64,000 nucleotides of DNA, taken from Micropruina sp. (lineage in GTDB: Bacteria; Actinomycetota; Actinomycetes; Propionibacteriales; Propionibacteriaceae). Location of the stretch: positions 434,001-498,000 of the forward strand of contig JADJVZ010000011.1 in the NCBI GenBank assembly GCA_016716635.1, written 5' to 3'. This document shows, piece by piece, positions 25,851-32,996 of the stretch (positions are counted from its first letter, which is position 1; each line of letters starts with the position of its first letter). The notes beneath the pieces are model-generated. The model saw only the letters and a program-made list of their open reading frames with translations, made no database searches and was not told where the DNA came from. The translations under genes and the position numbers were made by a program.

Positions 25851-26912
25851 TCAGGTAGCGCCGGGCCAGACCAGCTGCGGGGACCCCCACCGGACGGCCG
25901 CCGCGTGCGCACCCACGAAGGTGTCCACGGCTGCGGCCACCTCGTCGGGGGTCGTCTGCGCCAGCAAGGAGGCGGCCAACTTCGGTACCGCCGCGGCTTC
26001 CAAGCCCGCCGCCTGCTTCAAGGCGGCCTCGAAGGTGGCCGGGACGCCGATCCGATAGGCCGGTGAGGCTTGGGGAATGGAGACCATCGGCGTCGCGCCC
26101 GGGCCGTGTAGGCGGGTGGTCAGCGTGTCGCGAAGCCGTAGCCAGGCCTCGTAGCGCTCCAATAGCGGGGCCCGGTTGTCGGCGTTCAGGCTCGGAGTGG
26201 CCAAAGTCACCTGGTAGCCGTAGAGAATCTCATACACCCGGGCGAGCAGGGTGGCGTCCGGCTCGACGTTCGGGGCGGGTGGCGCGGACGGACCGTCCGC
26301 ATGCGTTGCTTCGAGGCTGAACGCAGGTGGAGAGAGCGGCGTGGGTTTGACCTTGGAATTGGGGCTGGTGGACGGGGTGGCCGTGGGGCCCGGCTGAAAG
26401 ACTCGGGGGGTCAGCGCCGGACCGGCGGCCGCCCGGAAGGCTGCCAGGGAGGCCCACAACACAGCAACGGCACCCGTGGTGCCCTTGGCGCGCGCAGACG
26501 AACTGGCGGCGTGATCGGTGAGGAGCTGCGTGACGGCGGCGAGTGCCTCCGCGCCGGTGGCGAAGGGCGGCTCGGGCGAGGCGACGGTGCTCGCGCTGGG
26601 GGAGGGGGATCGCTTCACGAGGGCGCCCCTCTGGACAGCGATGGACGTTCCGAGCCACGCCAGGTTTGCGACGTCAGCAGCGCTCAACGGGGACGCCGCG
26701 GCGAGGCTCGTCGCACGGCGCACCAGGGCCTCCAGTGCCACGCACTCGGCTTCTGCCTCCGTGGCGCCGGCCAGGGGCGAGGGGCTGGGCGTCGCGGGCT
26801 GGGCCGATGTTGAAGGGCCCGGGCTAGGCGTGATCCCGCACCCCGCCAGCGCGGTTGCACCCAGGGTGCCCACGCCCAGGGCACTCACGAGGACCGTGCG
26901 TCGACTCACCAC
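25851..26912 (-). CDS. DUF4439 lipoprotein
   Basis: A 353-residue exported lipoprotein. The signal MVSRRTVLVSALGVGT is followed by the lipobox LAGC (Cys about 25), and the twin Arg may direct Tat export. A Pro/Ser/Thr-rich linker follows, then an Ala-rich helical N-terminal half. The DUF4439 ferritin-like domain is in the last ~130 residues (RVYEILYGYQVTLA, RYEAWLRLRDTL). This family lies beside rimP in many actinobacteria. Function unknown. It is divergent from rimP. Confidence 0.82.
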   Translation of the reverse strand: MVSRRTVLVSALGVGTLGATALAGCGITPSPGPSTSAQPATPSPSPLAGATEAEAECVALEALVRRATSLAAASPLSAADVANLAWLGTSIAVQRGALVKRSPSPSASTVASPEPPFATGAEALAAVTQLLTDHAASSSARAKGTTGAVAVLWASLAAFRAAAGPALTPRVFQPGPTATPSTSPNSKVKPTPLSPPAFSLEATHADGPSAPPAPNVEPDATLLARVYEILYGYQVTLATPSLNADNRAPLLERYEAWLRLRDTLTTRLHGPGATPMVSIPQASPAYRIGVPATFEAALKQAAGLEAAAVPKLAASLLAQTTPDEVAAAVDTFVGAHAAAVRWGSPQLVWPGAT

Positions 26913-27092
26913 GTCAGCGAGACTAGCGCCCCACCTGCCGTCCTTGTGCGCCAGCGCTCGTGTGCCCCGTCACCGAGCCGGGTATGCTACCCAGATGTCG
27001 GGATGGTCCCGGCGATACAACTGCACCGCACAATTGGAACTCCTGGACGCGGATCCTGCTTGGCGCGGTGCACTGACGGAAGGGGTTCGACC

Positions 27093-27611
27093 ATGCGTGA
27101 TGCTGACGTCGCCGCCATCGTCGGGCCGATCGTCGAAGGCCTCAACCTCGAGATCGACCGGCTCAAGATCGGCTCCGCAGGCAGCCGCGCCGTGGTTCAG
27201 ATCTATCTGGACGGCGACGGCGCTACCGGCTCCGGCCCTTCCTTGGACGACATCGCCCAAGCCACCCGGGCCATCTCTCGTGCCCTCGACGACGCACCCT
27301 CGATCGGGGACGCCCCCTACGTCCTCGAGGTTTCTTCGCGGGGGGTCACCCGTCCGTTGACCGAACCTAAGCATTTCCGCCGCAACGCCACGCGCCTGAT
27401 CCAGGCCGAACTGCGCGACGGGACGTCCGTGACTGGCCGCATTGTCACCACGACCGATGATGCGGTGACGCTGGACGTGGTCGGTGTCGAGCAGGTGCTC
27501 GCACTGGCTGATCTCCGGCACGCCGTCGTCCAGATTGAACTGAACCGCCCCCTGACCCCCGCCGAGGAAGCCGCCTTCGCGGCCCCAGACGATACCGATG
27601 ACGAGGAGTGA
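27093..27611 (+). CDS. rimP: Ribosome maturation factor RimP
   Basis: A 172-residue two-domain protein (N-terminal alpha/beta domain, C-terminal Sm-like barrel) needed for 30S assembly. It shows YVLEVSSRGVTRPLTEPKHFRR, the conserved family centre. The ATG at 27093 follows GGAAGGGG, and upstream reading frame is not conserved. Its stop overlaps a possible GTG of nusA and lies 2 nt before the preferred nusA ATG. It starts the rimP-nusA operon. Confidence 0.93.
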   Translation: MRDADVAAIVGPIVEGLNLEIDRLKIGSAGSRAVVQIYLDGDGATGSGPSLDDIAQATRAISRALDDAPSIGDAPYVLEVSSRGVTRPLTEPKHFRRNATRLIQAELRDGTSVTGRIVTTTDDAVTLDVVGVEQVLALADLRHAVVQIELNRPLTPAEEAAFAAPDDTDDEE

Positions 27612-27613
27612 CG

Positions 27614-28582
27614 ATGGATATCGACCTGAGCGCGCTGCGCATGTTGGAGCGCGACAAGGGGATCCCTATGGAGATCCTGGTGAACGCTCTCGAGGAGGCG
27701 ATGCTCAACGCCTACGAGAAGACCCCGAGCGCGGTGAAGGGCGCTCGCGTGGTGTTGGACCGGCGCACCGGCCGGGCAGCTGTTTACGCACCTGAGCTCG
27801 ACGACGACGGTGAGGTCATCGGCGAGTACGAAGACACCCCAGAAGGCTTCGGACGTGTTGCGGCATTCACTGCGCGCCAGGTGATTCGGCAGCGCCTGCA
27901 GGAGGCCGAGGACGACCAGAAGTTTGGTCATTTCCAGGCGGTCGAGGGCGACATCGTGTCCGGGGTCATCCAGCAGGACCGCGATGCGCGCGTGGTGCGG
28001 GTCGACCTCGGCACCATCGAGGCCATCATGCCCTTAGCCGAGCAGGTGCCCACCGAGACCTATGCCCATGGCACCCGTATTCGCGTTTACGTGGTGTCGG
28101 TGCGGCGCGAAATGCGCGGCCCCCAGGTTGTGGTCTCCCGCACGCATCCGAACTTGGTGAGCAAGCTCTTCAAGCTCGAGGTCCCGGAGATCGAACAGGG
28201 CGTCGTGGAGATCAAGTCCTTGGCCCGCGAGGCGGGGCATCGGACGAAGATCGCCGTCGTCTCCCACAACCCGGACGTCTCCGCCAAGGGGGCCTGCATC
28301 GGCCCGATGGGGCAGCGGGTGCGGGCGGTCATGCATGAGCTGAACGAAGAGAAGATCGACATCGTCGATTGGTCGGAGGATCCCAAGGCGTTCCTCGCCC
28401 AGGCGCTCTCCCCGGCCAAGGTCAGCCAGGTCATCGTCACCGACCAGTACGCGAAGGCGGCTCGGGTCATCGTCCCCGACTACCAACTCTCGTTGGCGAT
28501 CGGCCGCGAGGGGCAGAACGCTCGCCTGGCGGCCCGCCTCACCGGCTGGCGCATCGACATCCGTCCGGACACGCAGCAGTAG
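27614..28582 (+). CDS. nusA: Transcription termination/antitermination factor NusA
   Basis: A 322-residue NusA with the RNA polymerase-binding N-terminal domain (about 1-120), S1 domain (VEGDIVSGVIQQD onward), and two KH domains (GACIGPMGQRVRAV and LAIGREGQNARLAARLTGW). The acidic-repeat C-terminal region of E. coli NusA is absent, as usual in actinobacteria. ATG 27614 is preferred because GAGGAG lies 7 nt upstream. GTG 27608 would overlap the rimP stop. ylxR, normally the next gene, is 3.9 kb away. Confidence 0.95.
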   Translation: MDIDLSALRMLERDKGIPMEILVNALEEAMLNAYEKTPSAVKGARVVLDRRTGRAAVYAPELDDDGEVIGEYEDTPEGFGRVAAFTARQVIRQRLQEAEDDQKFGHFQAVEGDIVSGVIQQDRDARVVRVDLGTIEAIMPLAEQVPTETYAHGTRIRVYVVSVRREMRGPQVVVSRTHPNLVSKLFKLEVPEIEQGVVEIKSLAREAGHRTKIAVVSHNPDVSAKGACIGPMGQRVRAVMHELNEEKIDIVDWSEDPKAFLAQALSPAKVSQVIVTDQYAKAARVIVPDYQLSLAIGREGQNARLAARLTGWRIDIRPDTQQ

Positions 28583-28596
28583 CTGCGCCCACACAG

Positions 28597-28626
28597 GCGT
28601 CCCGCGGGGTTAACCCCGCGGGACGC
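28597..28626 (+). terminator. Palindromic terminator after nusA
   Basis: A perfect 30-nt palindrome (15 + 15: left arm begins GCGTCCCGCG) lies 14 nt after the nusA stop and is followed by a weak T-rich run. It would end the rimP-nusA transcript before the inserted surface-protein genes. Confidence 0.75.
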
Positions 28627-28798
28627 TTGACGTTTCGCCCGCGTGTCTCGCCCGGAAAGGGGCTCATCGTGCCGGTGTTGCTCCGGACCCCCGCAGCTGC
28701 CGGAAGCGTCCCTCTCGTCCCGCTGTAGGCTTTGCAATCGAAGGGATATTGACCGCCGTCCGGGCGCGGTCGACGTCATCATTCTTGGGGGACGAGTC

Positions 28799-30400
28799 AT
28801 GGTGAATGCTGTCAGGCCGCGCGGCGCGCGCACTCTGCTGTCGGGGTTGGTGGTGCTCGCCGTTGCCCTGTCCCTGATCGGGGTGGTGGCGCCACCGGCC
28901 CATGCTGCGACGGGTCAGCAACCTGGGACGTTTGTTGCTTTGACGCCGACTCGGATTCTCGATACTCGGGACGGGACGGGCGTGGGGGTCGCCGGTGCGG
29001 TCGCCGCGAACGGGACGGTCAACCTCAAGATTTTCGGTGCTGGTGGGATCCCGACATCGAATGTCTCGGCGGTGGTGATGAACGTGACCGAGGTCGCGCC
29101 TACTGCTGCTGGCAACATCACGGTGTATCCGTCGGGTGTTTCGATGCCGACGGTGTCGAACCTGAACTTCCGAGCCGGTGACGTGCGTCCGAACCTGGTC
29201 ACCGTGAAGCTCGGCGCCGATGGTTACGTCAAGTTGACGAACTCTTCGGCCGGGTCCACCCACCTGATCGCCGACGTGGCCGGCTACTTCGTCGGTGGGG
29301 TGCCGGCGGTGCCGGGCGCGTTCGTTGCGGTGACCCCCAGCAGAATCCTGGACACTCGGCTCGGGTCTGGGGCCCTGGTGGGCCAGTCCGGGGTGGTGCT
29401 CCAGGTATCTGGACTCGGCGGCGTACCCACGACCAACGTCGCGGCGGTGGTGCTGAACGTGACCGAGGTGGCCCCCACCGCGCCCGGCAACATCAACGTG
29501 TTTCCCTTCGGCGATACGTTTCCGCGAATCTCGAATTTGAACTTCGTCCCGGGCGACGTCCGCGCCAACCTGGTGACCGTCAAGGTGAAGCCGACGACCG
29601 GGCAGATCGCGCTGTGGAACGCCTCCGCGGGGTCGGTGCACCTGGTGGTTGATGTAGCAGGCTACTACCTGGGCGGGGTTGCCACGGCTGCCGGAGCGTT
29701 CGTCCCCGTGTATCCGTCGCGGGCGTTGGACACGCGGATCTCGCCTGGGCCGCTGCCGCCCAACGGGGGCATCTCTGTGTCGACCAATGTCGGGGTGGAC
29801 CTGAGCGCCGGCTACTACATGCCAGCCGCCGGGGTCGGCGCCGTGATGCTGAATGTGACGGAGACCGCACCCACGCAAGCCGGCAACATCACCGCTTATC
29901 CCTCAGGCCTGGCCAAGCCCAACGTGTCGAATCTCAACTTCGGTCCGGGGGAAACGTATCCGAACGCGGTGTCCGTGGGGTCGGACTCGAGCGGGCGGAT
30001 CATGCTCGCGAACTCATCGGCGGGCTCCACGCACCTCATCGCCGACGTCGCAGGGTATTACCTGAAGAACGCCTTGACGGGCCTGCAGGGCGGACAAACC
30101 CTGTATCCCGGCAACGGCATCAGTTCACCGAATGGGCAGTACTTGTTGGTGATGCAATGGGACGGCAACTTGGCCTTGTACAACGCCAACATGGTCGCCA
30201 TGTGGAGCTCGAATACGTGGGCCGGGAATCCGGAGGGGCGGGCGTGGATGCAGACCGACGGAAACCTCGTGGTCACCACGGCGGGGGGCTCACCGCTGTG
30301 GTCGACCGGCACCGCCAACCACCCCGGGGCCACGCTCCAACTGCGAGACGATGGTCATCTGGTGATCGTCGCCAATGGTCAGACCATCTGGATGGTGTGA
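28799..30400 (+). CDS. Secreted repeat protein with C-terminal B-type mannose-lectin domain
   Basis: A 533-residue exported protein. A signal peptide occupies about 1-40 (Arg-rich start, hydrophobic core, PAHAAT). Three repeats of about 125 residues follow, each opening with TPTRILDTR-like sequence and containing NVTEVAPT, SNLNF and SSAGSTHLIADVAGYY. This repeat is common in secreted actinobacterial proteins. The last ~100 residues form a bulb-type (B_lectin) domain with QWDGNLALYN, QTDGNLVV and a final RDDGHLVI strand. The start ATG follows GGGGGA. There is no LPXTG anchor, so it is probably released or held non-covalently, perhaps binding mannose-type glycans. Confidence 0.85.
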   Translation: MVNAVRPRGARTLLSGLVVLAVALSLIGVVAPPAHAATGQQPGTFVALTPTRILDTRDGTGVGVAGAVAANGTVNLKIFGAGGIPTSNVSAVVMNVTEVAPTAAGNITVYPSGVSMPTVSNLNFRAGDVRPNLVTVKLGADGYVKLTNSSAGSTHLIADVAGYFVGGVPAVPGAFVAVTPSRILDTRLGSGALVGQSGVVLQVSGLGGVPTTNVAAVVLNVTEVAPTAPGNINVFPFGDTFPRISNLNFVPGDVRANLVTVKVKPTTGQIALWNASAGSVHLVVDVAGYYLGGVATAAGAFVPVYPSRALDTRISPGPLPPNGGISVSTNVGVDLSAGYYMPAAGVGAVMLNVTETAPTQAGNITAYPSGLAKPNVSNLNFGPGETYPNAVSVGSDSSGRIMLANSSAGSTHLIADVAGYYLKNALTGLQGGQTLYPGNGISSPNGQYLLVMQWDGNLALYNANMVAMWSSNTWAGNPEGRAWMQTDGNLVVTTAGGSPLWSTGTANHPGATLQLRDDGHLVIVANGQTIWMV

Positions 30401-31602
30401 AGCCTGACGCAACGCGCAGGAGCCCCAAGTCGGACGGGTATGTGAAGCTGACCAACTCGTCAGCCGGGTCCACCCATGTGATCGCTGATGTGGCTGGCTA
30501 CTTCGTGGGTGGGGTGCCGACAGCGCCGGGCACGTTCGTCCCGGTGACCCCCACCAGGCTTCTCGACACCCGCAGTGGCGGCGTCCCAGTCGGCGCCCAA
30601 GGGATCGCACGGCTGCAGGTCATCGCCAACAGCGCAGTGACAACGGTGAACGTCGGGGCGGTAGTGCTCAATGTGACCGAAGTTGCTCCGACTGCGCCCG
30701 GCACCATCACTGTGTATCCGGGCGACGAGGCTATGCCGATTGCCTCGAACCTGAACTTTCTGGCCGGGGACGTGCGAGCCAACTTGGTCACCGTGAAGGT
30801 GACCAACGGGCAGATTGCGTTTAAGAACGCCTCGGCAGGTTCGGTGCATCTCATCGTGGATGTGGCTGGCTACTACCTTCGAGGCACTGCCACAACAGCG
30901 GGGGCATTAGTGGCGGTGACACCGACCCGGGTGTTGGACACTCGGGCCGCGATGGGGGTGCCGACAGCGTCACCGGTGCCGGCCTCCGGAACGATCCCGC
31001 TCAACCCCCTGGGGTCACGACCACCAGACGCGGCGGGGGTCGCCGCGGTGATCCTGAACGTGACAGAAACAGCGCCGACCAAACCGGGGAACATCACCGT
31101 GTACCCCGCTAGCGTTTCCCTGCCGACCGCGTCGAATCTCAACTTCGGCCCGGGGGACACCTACCCGAACTTGGTGGCCGTGTCCGTCGGAGCCACAGGT
31201 CAACTCAACCTCAGAAACTCATCGGCTGGCTCCACCCATGTGATTGCCGACCTTGCCGGGTACTACCTCAAGAACACGTGGACGGGGTTGCAGTCGGGGC
31301 AGATGCTGGACTCCGGCGGCGTGATTGCCTCCCCTAGTGGGGAGTGGAGACTGGTCATGCAGCCGGACGGCAATCTGGTGCTTTACGGTCCGCAAAACGT
31401 CGTGAAGTGGAGTTCAGGCACCTACAACGACCCGGGTTCATTCGTGGTGATGCAGGGCGATGGGAATCTGGTGGTCTACCGGGGTTTGCCGTATGCCGTG
31501 TGGAATTCCGGCACCGCGCAACACCCAGGGGCGATTCTGAGGCTTCAAGATGATGGCAATCTTGTGATCTACGACCAAGGCCAGGCGATCTGGGTGCGTT
31601 AG
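30397..31602 (+). pseudogene. 5'-truncated tandem copy of the repeat/lectin gene
   Basis: An open frame of 401 codons that begins abruptly, at about 30430, in the last third of a repeat (SDGYVKLTNSSAGSTHVIADV). It continues through two full repeats and a complete B_lectin domain (QPDGNLVLYG, QGDGNLVVYR, QDDGNLVIYD). It has no signal peptide, promoter or Shine-Dalgarno site. The only upstream start is a GTG at 30397 overlapping the stop of the full-length gene (GTGA), followed by about ten junk codons. No internal stop or frameshift is present. It could be a recent silent copy, a recombination donor, or a translationally coupled cytoplasmic protein. I favour a gene remnant. Confidence 0.7.
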
Positions 31603-31622
31603 TACCAACCCAACCGCGAACA

Positions 31623-31663
31623 CACCAGCGTCCCGCGAAGTCATTCTTCGCGGGACGCTGGTG
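31623..31663 (+). terminator. Strong 18-bp hairpin after the lectin copy
   Basis: CACCAGCGTCCCGCGAAG (31623-31640) pairs exactly with 31646-31663 around loop TCATT, 20 nt after the stop. Its core GCGTCCCGCG is shared with the terminator after nusA. It also faces the end of the convergent gene at 31692. Confidence 0.75.
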
Positions 31664-31691
31664 CGTGAGGGCTGCGGTTTCCAGCTCCGGC

Positions 31692-32204
31692 CTAGCCGCT
31701 CGTCGTGGTCGCGCCGGGCGCGGTGCCGTTGGCGGGGGCGGCCTGGCCGCCTGGTGCCTGGCCGGTCATCGGGTTCTCGGTGCGCAGAGCCGCCATCGCA
31801 TCGGTCACCTTGGACTCATCGATCCCCAGTTGGGTGGCGATCACTGGGGCAAGTTTGGCGTCCATGGCTTCGCGCGGGTCGGTGCTCGTGCCGCTCGCCT
31901 GCTGCTGCGTGCCACTGGACTGCACCTGGGACATCGCCGCCGTGACCGCGGCCTGCACCTTGGTCTGGTCGATGCCGAGCTTGGTCGCCAAGCCGGTGAC
32001 CAGTTGGGTGGGAACGCCGCCCTGCTGACCGCCCGGCCCGCCCTGAGCCCCTGCCTGGCCGGCGGGGGCGCCCATCTGGGAGGTTCCGGTCTGGGTGCTG
32101 ACGCTGTTGGCCGAGGCGTTGGCGAGGCTGCCGATGCCGACCGCGCCGCCGATGGTGAGCACGGCGGCGCCGATCGCGAGGCCGGTCTTGGTCTTGAGGT
32201 CCAT
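31692..32204 (-). CDS. Small exported protein with two related helical repeats
   Basis: A 170-residue protein not assigned to a named family. An N-terminal signal or anchor (LKTKTGLAIGAAVLTIGGAV, ending near NASANS) is followed by a Gly/Gln-rich linker. Two similar helical segments come next (LVTGLATKLGIDQTKVQAAV and LAPVIATQLGIDESKVTDAM). The tail is rich in Ala, Pro, Gly and Thr. The ATG at 32204 follows AAAGGAA. The LGIDxxKV repeat occurs in several small secreted actinobacterial proteins. No enzyme motif is seen. Confidence 0.7.
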   Translation of the reverse strand: MDLKTKTGLAIGAAVLTIGGAVGIGSLANASANSVSTQTGTSQMGAPAGQAGAQGGPGGQQGGVPTQLVTGLATKLGIDQTKVQAAVTAAMSQVQSSGTQQQASGTSTDPREAMDAKLAPVIATQLGIDESKVTDAMAALRTENPMTGQAPGGQAAPANGTAPGATTTSG

Positions 32205-32342
32205 ATCTGGGTTCCTTTCGGAGTTCGTTGTTGGGCTGGTGGGCTTAGACACCATTCAGCCGTCCGCACCTGAGTCCGCCCTGCTGGTTTCCTGTGGGCC
32301 CTCTGTGAGTGCTGGGGGCTTCCCTGCAACTCCCGGAACGTG

Positions 32343-32374
32343 CCGAACCCCGGTCCGTAGGGACCGGGGTTCGG
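32343..32374. other. Perfect 14-bp hairpin in the 316-bp gap before ylxR
   Basis: CCGAACCCCGGTCC (32343-32356) pairs with 32361-32374 around GTAG. It lies 139 bp upstream of the minus-strand gene ending at 31692 and 146 bp upstream of ylxR. Neither side has a T-tract. It could be a 5' UTR element of the minus-strand gene or a separate palindromic repeat. The rest of 32205-32520 shows no gene. Confidence 0.6.
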
Positions 32375-32507
32375 GCGGAAAAGGCACTGAATGTGGCTCT
32401 GCGATGTGGTTCCTTTCCGTCGTCGGGTTGTCGATGTCCCTACTTCATCGCGCCGCTCTAGCAGCGGCATGTCGGAACGCTGTGAGTTCGGTGTGGGCCG
32501 AGCAGCT

Positions 32508-32513
32508 TAGAAT
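32508..32513 (+). promoter_or_regulatory. -10 box of a probable leaderless ylxR transcript
   Basis: TAGAAT, close to the sigma-A consensus, ends 7 nt before the GTG at 32521. No ribosome site precedes the gene. This suggests ylxR-infB has its own promoter after losing contact with nusA. Confidence 0.45.
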
Positions 32514-32520
32514 CGCGTCC

Positions 32521-32778
32521 GTGACCATCCCAATGCGCCAATGCGCCGGCTGCCGCGAGAAGGCACCGCGCGCCGACTTGGTGCGTCTGGTGCAGGACGG
32601 CAAGGAAACGGTCCGCGTCGACGCCGCCAAAGTTCTGCCGGGACGGGGGGTCAACCTTCACCACGGCTGTCTAGACCGCGCGCTGCGGACGCGGGCGATC
32701 GTCCGGGGCCTGCGGCTGCAGAGCGGGATCAGCCCCGAGCAGATCCTCGACTGGCCCGACCAGATCCCGGCGTCCTAG
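32521..32778 (+). CDS. ylxR: YlxR-family RNA-binding protein (DUF448)
   Basis: An 85-residue basic protein with the family hallmark MRQCAGCREK (Cys pair) and VLPGRGVNLHHGCLDRAL, corresponding to the GRGAYvc segment. YlxR proteins bind RNA or the ribosome and influence RNase P in some species. The GTG at 32521 directly follows a -10 box. ATG 32533 is an alternative. In most bacteria ylxR follows nusA immediately, but here 3.9 kb of accessory genes lie between. Confidence 0.88.
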   Translation: MTIPMRQCAGCREKAPRADLVRLVQDGKETVRVDAAKVLPGRGVNLHHGCLDRALRTRAIVRGLRLQSGISPEQILDWPDQIPAS

Positions 32779-32821
32779 GACACCCCGCGACCTGCGACCG
32801 GGACGGGCACCCGCCTCACGC

Positions 32822-32852
32822 TTATGAGAAACAAGGTGCCCCGGTCTAGACT
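32822..32852 (+). promoter_or_regulatory. Weak promoter candidate upstream of infB
   Basis: TTATGA (32822-32827) and TAGACT (32847-32852) with a 19-nt spacer, the same -10 and spacing as the candidate rpsB promoter. It would give infB a leader of about 140 nt. Confidence 0.3.
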
Positions 32853-32910
32853 TCTCGGTGCGCGTCCGTCCGGTCCTGGGCGGCACCAACCAGAAAGTGG
32901 GCTCACGCTC

Positions 32911-32956
32911 ATGACCACTCGATGAAAATTTCGAAATGAGCATCAACAACTACTAA
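32911..32956 (+). promoter_or_regulatory. Three tiny ATGA-coupled reading frames in the infB leader
   Basis: Three consecutive mini-frames read MTTR (32911-32925), MKISK (32922-32939) and MSINNY (32936-32956). Each stop overlaps the next ATG as ATGA. The stretch is unusually AT-rich for this genome. The last stop is 40 nt before the infB GTG. Whether they are translated is unknown. Chance is possible, but the chained layout suggests a leader-peptide type control. Confidence 0.35.
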
Positions 32957-32996
32957 CTGGTCCGCCACGTTCCAAGCGCGGGCCTGAAGGAGACTA

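Noticed and set aside
28799..31602. The two lectin frames as one gene split by a frameshift
   Set aside because: Both frames end with the same natural B_lectin C-terminus, so the arrangement is a duplication with loss of the 5' part, not a split gene.
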